DNA of 64,000 nt, taken from contig NW_020653333.1 in assembly GCF_003589595.1 (NCBI RefSeq), positions 1,177,299 through 1,241,298 on the forward strand. Direction: 5' to 3'. Of this stretch, positions 13,501-22,700 are shown piece after piece. The DNA is from Hyposmocoma kahamanoa. Lineage: Eukaryota > Arthropoda > Insecta > Lepidoptera > Cosmopterigidae. Position 1 is the stretch's first letter. The number at the start of each line of letters is the position of its first letter. The notes below the pieces were generated by a model. The model made no database searches and was not told where the DNA came from. It saw nothing but the letters and a program-made list of their open reading frames with translations. Made by a program: the position numbers and the translations under genes.

Positions 13501-13785
13501 CACAGAGGGCCTGAAAGATATTCAGATGAACAAACTATTCAGCATTCCTAAAGATTTCTGGATACAAGAGGTACGTTATAAGACATGTTGTTTGTTTATT
13601 ACTAGATCGTAAAATAAAAAAGTTTTATAGCTTTCATGGTTCAACAGGGAACTTATGAATGATGATTTTTTTTTCCCCAGGTGGATGCCGTTAAAAAATA
13701 CTTCACCGAGGAAGTTGGCGAAGACTTACCAAACGAAATTTGGGATGAACTGGACAAACTTAGAAACAACGTGCAGCATAATTAA
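7568..13785 (+). CDS. Pepck: phosphoenolpyruvate carboxykinase (GTP), 13 coding exons
   Basis: Converts oxaloacetate plus GTP to phosphoenolpyruvate, the committed step of gluconeogenesis and glyceroneogenesis. Exons (all GT-AG, phases consistent): 7568-7617, 9960-10059, 10295-10440, 10696-10880, 11172-11294, 11505-11654, 11877-11980, 12256-12469, 12556-12748, 12857-13055, 13142-13291, 13373-13570, 13681-13785. The sum is 1917 bases, 638 aa, close to animal PEPCKs (about 620-650). Diagnostic motifs are the substrate-binding [33 protein letters not shown], the P-loop with the reactive cysteine [13 protein letters not shown], the metal-binding [13 protein letters not shown], and the guanine-binding FHVNWFRKD and WPGFGENSR. 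All catalytic blocks are intact. The N-terminus has early acidic residues, so no clear mitochondrial presequence is visible. Intron 1 (2.3 kb) carries a Penelope-like end, a hairpin and a family A repeat. Confidence 0.97.
8626..8890 (+). mobile_element. Penelope-like element terminal fragment
   Basis: Lies in Pepck intron 1. It has an internal inverted pair, GAAACTATTTTTCCGGATTTA (8718 on) against TAAATCCGGAAAAATAGTTTC (8829 on), and ends with AAAACCTAAGAACTCG. The same end sequence closes the GIY-YIG-bearing copy at 21540-21660, which is how it is assigned. No coding part remains. Confidence 0.6.
9049..9109. repeat. 61-nt near-perfect hairpin in Pepck intron 1
   Basis: The arms ACCTGTTTTTTAA..GTTGGT and ACCAATAACAT..TTAAAAAACAGGT pair over about 28 positions with three or four mismatches or bulges around a four-base loop. 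No repeat-family relative was noticed elsewhere in the window. Confidence 0.6.
9285..9593 (-). repeat. dispersed repeat family A, copy 4 (inverted)
   Basis: A nearly full-length minus-strand copy in Pepck intron 1, running from GTAGAGCTCCTTGTGGAAGAG to GTCCCGTCACTTAGTATCAT. It includes the TACTGCCACCTTACC and TTTCTGCCGCCAAACAG blocks that are only partly present in other copies, so it helps define the family. Confidence 0.7.
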
Positions 13786-14046
13786 ACCAAAGACTCGTTA
13801 GACAATTATCGAGAAACACATTGTGTATATGTATTATTAACATTCCTCAGTTTAATTAGAGATTAATTAACTTTAAGAATTTGCTAATCGTATATTGGTT
13901 TGGAATTGAAAGTTAATGACAATGTTTTTATCTGGCTCATATCTTTTGATAGGATAGGCATCTTAATGTACGACGTATTAGCAGAAGAAATACGATGGCT
14001 GTGCCTAGTTTAGTTGTTGTACAGTAAGTAAGATTATCATCTTGTA

Positions 14047-14096
14047 AATAAACGTAAACGATGTATTTTTAATTTAAGCGACATAATGAAAATAAA
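14047..14096 (+). terminator. Pepck polyadenylation signals
   Basis: AATAAA occurs at 14047-14052 and again at 14091-14096, 262 and 306 bases after the Pepck stop. Either would give a compact 3' UTR. Cleavage after the second would fall close to or inside the 3' end of the convergent DSCC1 transcript. Confidence 0.6.
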
Positions 14097-14123
14097 ATAT
14101 GCATAATTAAAGTAAATACATGT

Positions 14124-14129
14124 TTTATT
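14124..14129 (-). terminator. DSCC1 polyadenylation signal
   Basis: The plus strand reads TTTATT, that is AATAAA on the DSCC1 strand, about 410 bases after the DSCC1 stop codon. It lies only 28 bases beyond the Pepck AATAAA on the other strand, so the two convergent transcripts probably overlap by some tens of bases. Confidence 0.5.
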
Positions 14130-14534
14130 AAAAAATAATGCTAACATTAGAAAGTTTGGAATTAAAATTATAATGACGCAGTGATTGCTTCAGTTGACGT
14201 CGAGTTGAGGAAACGACTCTGACGTCTTTATGATTAAACATTTTTAATATTAAATTTTCCTCGTTTTAAAGACAAAAGTAAAAACCCTATACCCACTGAC
14301 AGGCAAATTATGAAACGCTAACCGCGAAAAGTCAACAAAAAAGCAATTGCTGGTTTATATGTCATATTACGTGATGGACATAATATTTCCTCGCCTGATC
14401 CCTTTTCTTCACTTTTCCTAATCCCGTTTTAAAATTTTCTATTTAAAGGTTGCCCCGTTTTAAAGACAAAGTCAAACACTGTCAGTGGCTAAAATGCTAA
14501 CGGCAAAAAAAAATTAAAAAAGCGAAAAATTCAA

Positions 14535-16790
14535 TCAGTTCATATGTTTAGCTGAAAATACTCGAATACCATCCTGAGTAGAAGCTCTAGCGTACTTTGT
14601 TAACAACGCATTTACATTCAATTTCTCCGTGGCGTAACACCTGAAACAATAGAATTAAATTTTTCACTAAAATCAGCTTCTTTTCAAAAACGCACTATGC
14701 TTCTAAACTAGGGATTTCAGACTCGTTGCGTATTTGTGTCCCCGAAAAAAATTTCGACCAGGGAAAAACGCGACTTTCGAAACTGTTTCAAAAGTAGGTT
14801 TCCATACTTATAGGCTAGGCGTTGAGGCAGTTAAAACATGATATATTTTATTTTTTTAAATTATTTACGAAAATTTGTTTTTGTTTTTCATTTTTATAGT
14901 GTATACATAGGAAACACAGAGTGTTTAATTCGTATCCGAAAGGGAGAACCTGATTTTATTATTACCATTCTTCAATCTCCACTAATTATGCTAAGCTTCC
15001 ATCTACAGTGTCATGTCTATGTAACCAGAATAAAAAATGACTTTTTAATGAAATACATTTTTAATACTTTTTAATTAAGCTACGTAAATCTGACTAGTCT
15101 CCAAATTCCCGAGACTGAAAACATCAGTCTCGAATATCGACATGAAAAACTTCTCGAGATTCTCGACATTTTCGAGATCGATATTCGAGAATAATAGAAT
15201 ATAATAATATGAATAATAGAATACTTAGAATACCACTGTATGTAAGGTGACATTTCTTGAAGAGTCCACTTAGGTTTTGTTAGCTACTTAAATCTGACTA
15301 GTCTCCAAATTCCCGAGACTGAAAACATCAGTCTCAAATATCGACAACATAAAAAAATTCTCGAGGTTTTCACAATTTTCGAGATCGATATTCCCGAGAG
15401 GAAATCCCTATTCCAAACGTATTTTGAATAATAGAACACTTAGAATGCTCACTGTATGTAAGGTGATATTTCTTGAAGAGTCCATTTAGGTTTTGTTTGA
15501 AAAAGAACCTTGAATCGCTCGTTTATTTCTTCTGGTAATTCATTTTCCGCGAATCCCCAAATCACGTGGGGGGTTGAAGATTTGTCTATTAAAGCTATCC
15601 CTGACAACATGGTCTCCTGGAAGAACAAAAATGTAATTACTCTCACATAGATTACGACTAGAGGAAAACTTATATTGTAAAGATGAAATGTCCTCACGTC
15701 TGGAACCATTCCTTCAGGAACAGAATCTCTCCAAGCTTGAAGAAATTCTTCTAAATTGAATCTTCTTGCACTTGTCAACAGTACACTAGCTAAGAATCTG
15801 CAAACTTTAGCTTGATCGTATTGATAATACTGCACGCCATCTTCTTGGGTGGATGGTTTAGTATAAAATCTGAACATTGCCTGCAAAACTTGAATAGGAC
15901 CAAGTTCTTTTAAACTATCCATAGTAACATCTCTCGATATTCTATCCAAAGGCCATGAATTTTCTTCAATAAGATCCAACATGTAAGACAAAATTCGAAA
16001 TTCATAATCGAACTCAAGTAAACGATAATACTCATCGATTTTGACAGCTTGAATTTTCTCGAGTTCTTGGTCTATCTCAGCTCGAGACGCTTGAACTTGA
16101 TCAAGTATAGCATCGAAATTTAGTAATTTTGATTTGTCAACTTCATATTCTAATTCCGGACCTCGATATTTCGTACTTTCTAGCAGTTTCTGTAGTTTTG
16201 ATAGGCGTGGTTTGCACGGCTTCACTTCGTAGTAAGTGAAGAAAGTGTTAACAATATCTTTATGCACAATCTGTCGTGGTAACCTCGTACCTTCATCAGA
16301 ATCGTTAGATTTATTCAAACTTGTGTTAGATTTATCGAATGAAGAGTCGGAATCGCCTTCCATGGAGTTGTTTTTAATGGTCTCATCAAGACCCGTGGCA
16401 GCACCGAATAACAAGTCTGGGATCAAAAGAAGGCTGTTAGATGTCTCTGCTTCTTTTACATCGTAAGTTTTATTACTTGTACAAAGAACTACGTTTTCAT
16501 CGGGGTCCCCTGTGAACGGACACAGTACAAAAAATATATTAAGCACTGTATTTATTTAGAAATTCACATGTTGTCAACACACTTTTCACTTTAATTTACC
16601 TTTGAAGAGAAGTTCATTCCCAGCTTCAATTTCTTTCAATAAGTTATCATCTAACAACATGAGCTTCAAGTTATCATTATGTAGTCTCGGATCTGGAAAT
16701 CTCAAGACTTGAGTAATATCAGTAAGTTCCGACTCGTGAAGTTTTGCTGTTTTAATTATTTTCCTAGCATCCTCTGGGGTTCTTTCCTCC
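14535..16790 (-). CDS. Dscc1: sister chromatid cohesion protein DCC1 (5' end unresolved)
   Basis: DCC1 joins Ctf18 and Ctf8 in the alternative clamp loader Ctf18-RFC, which supports PCNA handling and cohesion at forks. Exons in transcription order: 16790-16600, 16509-15698, 15616-15453, 14640-14535. They encode 423 residues plus a missing start. Family blocks include TPEDARKIIKTAKL, LCTSNKTYDVKEAETSNSLL, the core LDQVQAS..LEFDYEFRILSYML, and DSVPEGMVPD..PEEINERF..WTLQEISPYI. The last exon gives NALLTKYARASTQDGIRVF, matching the conserved C-terminal tail of DCC1. Ignoring the GTGAGC donor at 15452 gives a false stop at 15451-15449. The first exon listed opens in phase 2. An 11-base exon at 16872-16862 (ATG to a GC-GTACTT junction) would supply a start in phase, but its donor is weak. 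An acidic, Ser/Asn-rich linker makes the protein longer than the human one (about 393 aa). Confidence 0.93.
15079..15498. repeat. imperfect tandem duplication, about 215-bp unit
   Basis: Copy one spans 15079-15292 and copy two 15293-15498. Shared landmarks are AATCTGACTAGTCTCCAAATT, CGAGACTGAAAACATCAGTCT, TTTTCGAGATCGATATTC, ACTGTATGTAAGGTGA and TTCTTGAAGAGTCCA..TAGGTTTTGTT. Copy two includes the 3' end of a DSCC1 coding exon with its donor. Copy one lies inside the following intron and carries a decayed duplicate. Confidence 0.85.
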
Positions 16791-16974
16791 CTAGAAATAA
16801 AAGCTATAATCATGTACACGCTAATAGATATACAAATACGGAAATGAACGAACATAAGTACGCAACGCACATGTACAGGGTAGTATTCAACTAATGCTGA
16901 ACTTTTTTGGATGTTATGATTTTGAGATTCGATATTAGGGCGTAAACTCAAAACGGGGATTTTAAACAAAAGGT

Positions 16975-17291
16975 ATAGGCTCAACTCACACTGACGCAGA
17001 GTCGAAGCGTCGCGTCGTGTCCTGTTTTACAACGCTTGGCGACGCGCGTCGTCGCGCGACGACACTCGCATTAGTGCGCCCGGATCACAGTGTGATCGGC
17101 GTCTGACGCCTCACTGCGCTCAAGTGACGCGCGAAGCCAATCGACCGCATCCAACCGTCCACGCCCGTTTCTATATTTGCATAACAAGAATTTGTACCTT
17201 AATGATAGGAAAATAAAGATGCATATACTATAGGCGACAAACATGACGCAACGCGACGCTTCGACCCTGCGCCAGTGTGAGTTGAGCCTAT
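16975..17291. mobile_element. GC-rich MITE with about 43-bp terminal inverted repeats
   Basis: The ends read ATAGGCTCAACTCACACT (16975 on) and AGTGTGAGTTGAGCCTAT (to 17291). The inverted match continues through GTCGAAGCGTCGCG with two or three mismatches. The interior is rich in CGCG and contains no gene. The target duplication is unclear (GT or TA), so I do not assign a superfamily. It lies just upstream of the first recognised DSCC1 exon. Confidence 0.8.
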
Positions 17292-17294
17292 GTA

Positions 17295-17483
17295 ATAACG
17301 CACACACGCACTCACTCATAGCCCCGCACTAGGCAAACCCTGTATCGCGGGTGCCATGGACAGACACATAGACAACCACAAATTACACCCAAACTCACGA
17401 AAGGAATAGATGTAGGCCTTACAAATATTTCTCCCGGCCCGGGAATAGAAACCGAGACCTCTGCGTCGCAGTCCAGCGTGTAA
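17295..17483 (-). repeat. tRNA-derived SINE family B, copy 1 (partial)
   Basis: On the minus strand the body includes the B-box-like GGTTTCTATTCCCGGGCCGGGAG and the shared tail CACCCGCGATACAGGG..GTGCGGGGCTATGAGTGAGTG. The A-box head is truncated. It lies directly against the MITE end at 17291. Confidence 0.75.
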
Positions 17484-17564
17484 AATGTATCTATCGGCGA
17501 GGACCTATAATTGGCTCACCATTATTATTTAAGTTTTTTATTCTATAAGATAGCCGTTGGTCTT

Positions 17565-17604
17565 CCAATAAATAAAATAAATAAATAAATAAATAAATAA
17601 ATAA
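17565..17604 (+). repeat. AAAT microsatellite
   Basis: About nine tandem AAAT/ATAA units in an otherwise unremarkable AT-rich stretch. It may be the tail of a retroelement. Confidence 0.85.
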
Positions 17605-17849
17605 CGGACGGCAGTTATATAGTTTATAATTATTAGTCATTATATAGTATGAATTTTAAGATAGTGCAATAATAAAATAAAATTTAATTTGCAAGTCTCG
17701 TTGAAACTGCCTATAACCTGTAACTAGACTACTTAAAAATGCCAACTACTTCCGCCAAAAACAATAATGTGTTTGGCAAAAGGGATACGTCGCCATGCTC
17801 TCGAGGCACCATGTCTTGGGGAAATGGATCAAAATTTCTACCTTTAAAT

Positions 17850-19012
17850 TAAAGATGAAACGGATAATGGTTTGGTCGGATCTAGGCCGGATAGCCGGAT
17901 ATCCGGCCGCCGGATATCTCACCCACTGCCGTAAACATGTCGCGATGATTGCCGTGATTGATTGATTTGTGAATGATTGCATTTTAGATTGACGATTTGA
18001 TTTGTTGTCATCACTTGGTTTTTATAAAAACGATTAATTTAAAACAAATACATAACAGAAAAATGTTAACAGTGAAAATAATCGCAAATTTAGCAATATT
18101 TTAATAACAGTGCTGTTTGTTTATAGTTCGGCACTATATATATGCACATTGAGAAGGAAAAAAAGCAATTAAATCATCCTTTGGTTATATTAAAATGTTT
18201 AGTTATTACAAGTATAAGCCTAGCACATCCCAAACTTTTTGGCTCGCTTCCCACTTAGGTAAGATAAAAAAATTTCAACCATTACAAAAAATTATTGAAA
18301 ACACGTATTTTTTAAATTAACTTAACAGAAAAACCAATTGCTTTCGAGGCGCCTACCGCCACCCTAGGACTCTTCAGCGGCCACTGGGAGGGCTGTACTT
18401 TTTTACTATTTTGTTTCAATTTAATTTCATTAATTCGCTTGTGATCTAACTAATTTGAGCCTTGATACCAGATTTGCCAAAAAAGTTATCTACTTACACG
18501 TTTCGTTAATGTAGGTACACATGTATTTGAAGATATATTATTGTTCAAATCGACCGTGATCGCAATCCTTTCATTTGGTCCTCTGGCAGTAACAAGTACT
18601 AGTACTTAAATTTAACAAAGTGTGCAAGAGCGTATAGTGAAAAACTGTCCTCTGAAGCTGGTGTCGTTTATGAAAATAAATAAAACCAAGTTTTACCACT
18701 TAATGCAGAAAAACTAGTCTTCATCCACTTTAATTTGCCTTTATTGAAATTTGAGTACTTTTACGAATCACGTTATTTAAATTCATAGTTCTTTCAGTTT
18801 CAAGTAATAAACAGATTGTCAACGATCCTGTTCAAGTTGCTGTTTATCCTATTAACATCATCTTTAATCAATAAATCTATTTATTTGGCGTACTGATTAT
18901 GATTTTTACTCAGTTTTAAATATCCGGTATCCGGCCGGATATTGTTCTACTATCCGGTATCCGGCCGGATAGTAAAAATAGGTCGAATACCGGATAGTTA
19001 CCGGTATCTTTA
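17850..19012. mobile_element. non-autonomous hAT-like element with 8-bp target duplication
   Basis: The octamer CTTTAAAT flanks both sides (17842-17849 and 19013-19020). The element begins TAAAGATGAAACGGATA and ends ACCGGTATCTTTA, so the terminal seven bases are an exact inverted repeat. The subterminal DNA is packed with CCGGATA and TATCCGG motifs on both sides, as expected for transposase binding sites. An 8-bp duplication is characteristic of hAT elements. No transposase ORF is present in its 1163 bases. It sits between DSCC1 and Tim23. Confidence 0.75.
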
Positions 19013-19212
19013 CTTTAAATCTTTACCATTTTATTTTATTTTATATTAAGTCAAATATTTTATATTTTTATTTATATGTATAGTGAAAAAGGGTATTGAG
19101 TACATTATTTTCTTTGTGTAACGCTCGTAAGCGTTTGATTCCAAAAAATATAAAGGAGAATATAAAATACTTTCGCAAATGTACCGGGAAAATAAATCAT
19201 AATATGTTTTAT

Positions 19213-19515
19213 GAAAAAACCAACCTCAAAATTTTGTGGAATTACATCTTTTTACCAAGTTTTATTGAACTCTGTTAACGGAAAGTCGGTCCAATAAACT
19301 CGATTCATCCCCTAATTGACCACCTTTAAAGATGGAATTTTTTCTTCAAATATGAATGGGACTACTACTACTAAGGGGGTACCTTAAGGGTACCTTTCTA
19401 ACAAAAAAAAGGAATCATCGAAATCGGTCCACAAAATGTCTGAGTAACCGAGTAACATACACAAACAAAAAATGCAGTCGAATTGAGAACCTCCTGTCCT
19501 GTCGGTTAAAAACGA
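19213..19515 (+). repeat. dispersed repeat family E, copy 1
   Basis: The motif order is GTGGAATTACATC, AAGTTTTATTGAA, ACGGAAAGT, GACTACTACTA, GAATCATCGAAATCGGTCCAC, GTCGAATTGAGAACCTCCT and a closing GTCGGTTAAAAA. The same order recurs at 26561, 27968, 28290, 30632 and 63475, and in reverse at 55533. I take it as a non-LTR retroelement 3' region, but the class is unproven. Confidence 0.65.
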
Positions 19516-19705
19516 TAATTATATATTATTTACGCGCCACATAACGATCTTATAGAATATATTTGCATCAACTTCTGAAAAATTGAAATAGATTGGGCAG
19601 TATGGTTCAAGCGTCTGAACCTGTTCCGGAGGAGGTAAATTTTACAACTACTATTCTATGGTCAATTATACTTATTGACATTCGCATTGACATTTGGTTT
19701 CTGAT

Positions 19706-19710
19706 TCAGT
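19706..19710 (+). promoter_or_regulatory. candidate initiator of Tim23
   Basis: TCAGT, the arthropod initiator consensus, lies 69 bases before the Tim23 ATG with no TATA box upstream. This is a position-and-motif call only. Confidence 0.3.
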
Positions 19711-19778
19711 GAAAATTTTCGTGATTTTCGAATCACGGTTTATTAGTTTTAGAATAGTTTATAGTGTTACAAACGAAA

Positions 19779-22700
19779 ATGTCCATATTTGGTGATATAT
19801 TGCCGTTAAATAAGAAGGATGATCAGGCCAGCCCAGCGTCTGGGGCTGGCCTGTCTCCTTACCTGAACTTCGATCCACACTACATCCCGAGAATGCAACC
19901 AGAGTTCATATACCCTGATGATAGTCACATGGCAACTACAGCACGAAGATCTAACGTGGCCCTTCCCATCATAGGAATGTCTTTCATGACAGGTTCAGGT
20001 TAGTTTGATGTTACTTACGACGTTGATTATAACCTCAAAAAGTTAGGTTATTTTACATAACATCTCGTTGTTATTAATCATTATATGGACAAGATCTTTA
20101 TTCTACTCATAATGTTTAATATTATGTAGGTTATTGTTCAAAATTACGTTTTTCTCGAAAAAAATGTCTCCAAAGTGACATTCATATTATTAAAATAGTA
20201 CTGTAAAGACAGGAGTCTTTTCTATCCCACAAATAAAAAATAACACAAGTTATAGTTACGAGGAAAACAATGCATTGATTCTGTAAGTTGCGGTGACAAG
20301 GAACACTAAAAACTTAAATCAAAATTCAATTTCAACAACTTACATAGAAGAAAAAAGGGTTTCTAACAGTATTATAATAAATTCAATCATGACTTGGGTT
20401 TTTTCAAGGAGAGACGGAATAGGCTGTATAGGTCTTCATGCTCCATTGTCAACCTCACCATCACTTTCCATCCAGTGAGAAGGGCATAGAATGAGCACTT
20501 ATGTTATCTTTTAAAAAATAAAAAGAATTTAACTCTAAATTAATTATTGTAGACACTGATTATGGTATTAACATTAGACTGATTTTATTACTAAATACAG
20601 GTCTGGGTGGTGTGACTGGATTGTACAAAGGCCTGCGGGCAACCACATTAGCAGGACAAATGGGCAAAGTTCGGAGGACACAGGTGATCAACTATGTTAT
20701 GAAACAAGGTAAGTGCACATGAATTAGAAGTAAATACATACACTGCCTCTTTGTCAAAAAAATAGTCGTTCTTGAAAAGGTTGACCAAAACTTACTAGAT
20801 ATGTAGGAAATGAAACTATTTTTCCAGTTTTAAATCACTTCAATTTCTTCAATTCAATTTTTTTTTCAAACAAACCAACGTTTCGGGCCCTTTACAGGTT
20901 CCATGGTCACAGTTGACTGAGGTGGTACAGTCTTCAACCAGTTATGTCTAATATTAATGCAAACCACCCTATTTTTTCACTATACTTACAATAGTTATTA
21001 ATTAAATACCTTATTTTTTATTTTACACAGAGAACATACCAATTTATGCCACATTCAGTTTTACAAATTATTTTATGGAATGAATTTTTATTAAGTTCAA
21101 TGTCTTATTAATTAATAATAGTAATTAGAATAAACTAAAACATATTAAGTAATACTGCAGTCTTTTGTCTGTTTGGGATTTCTCATCAGAGGAAATACTG
21201 TATCCCAAACTGGTGGTACGGAGAAACCATCTTCCCCATTGAAATTAGGATATTTTTTAATTTCAATGCCCTCGCATCATCCTGGGTACATAACGGACTT
21301 CTTTTGCAAGGACCCGAGACCCGTGAAATGTAACAACCCCTTACAGGATGCAGGAGTTTACAAGCTTGACTGTGAGTGTGGTCTCTTGTATATTGGACGA
21401 ACGAAGCGAAGCATTTGTACCCGCGTCAAAGAAAATCTAGCTGATGTCAAACACAGTCACGTAAACAAGTCTGCAGTCTGTGAGCATATCGTGGATAAAC
21501 CTACACATTCAATGAAGCTTGACTAACACCAGGTCGTTGGGACCTGTAAACGGCCCGAAACATCAGTTTGTTTGAAAAAACAAAAATACGCTATTTAAAT
21601 CCGGAAAAATAGTTCATTTCCTATGTGTAACAATCGAGAAAACCTAAGAACTCGTTACTAGATATGTATTATAATTCATGCAAAGATTGAATAAACTTGA
21701 AGAAAAATTCCTTTGATCCTACTGGACTTGAATCAGCGTCATTTTTTCATCTAACGCGAGTGAAGAATAAATAATATACATTAGACAACATCACATATGA
21801 TGCTCTGATCCCAAAGTTAGTAACTGAAGCACTTGTGTTGAAACTATTGGGGTGGCTTCATTCGGGGCTTATGCAGCTCCTCATCACTGTGACCATCAAC
21901 TGATCTACAAATACCCAGAGCCGAGACAATATAGGAAAGTTCTATATTGACTCAGCTGGGGATCGAACTCGGGACCTCGGAGATGGCGACATCATAAAAA
22001 CCGATGTGCAAGCCACTCCGCCATGGAGGTTATCCAAGAAGAGCAACGATTAGGCGAAAAAATGTCGGTGGTTTAAGTATAGCCAGATTGAAGGAATTTT
22101 TGTTTGAGTTTGTTCGATCTTTGTATCAGTTCAAACAACAAACTAGTGGAATACTTAAATACGAATAAATACACAAATAAATAGACACATGTTATTTGAA
22201 ATTGTATCTTATAATAGTAGTCAGATATTCAAATGCTTTTAAACCTAAAGTTCATTTATCCTGTGAACTGTTGACAAAGTGTGGAAACAACTGCTTAAGG
22301 TATATGTATATATTTTTTCTATTAAATCCTGTGACGCCAGATTGGTTCAACATATTACGAATTAATTACTTTCAACATTATATTTTAGCTCACTATCAAT
22401 CATAAAAAATACATGTTTATATAGATTATAAAATTGTATATTACCTCAATAATAATTTCTCAACCATTAAAAATCCCTCCCTCTCATTTCCTGTGCTCAA
22501 CAGGGTTCATAAATGCTGTCTATATTATATTTTGTAACAACTTGTTAACATTATGGAAAAAAAAAACATTCATTTCTGTCGTAACATCTGAGCATTGGTG
22601 CAATGTTCGGTACTTTTGGTGGTAATAAGTGCGTTTGGTGTGTAAAAGTAGTTGGTAATAATTCTTACAACCTTTCCAGGTACAACGACAGGCTGTACAT

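Noticed and set aside
14190..14230. Paired TGACGTC motifs resembling cAMP response elements
   Set aside because: They lie downstream of Pepck, in the convergent 3' region and close to the DSCC1 3' UTR, not in a promoter position; two short motifs are not enough.
19602..19640. ATG-led mini exon (MVQASEPVPEE followed by GTAAAT) just upstream of Tim23
   Set aside because: The phase and sequence do not fit Tim23, whose own ATG and conserved N-terminus follow at 19779, and no downstream partner exon was found. It could be an upstream ORF but cannot be supported.
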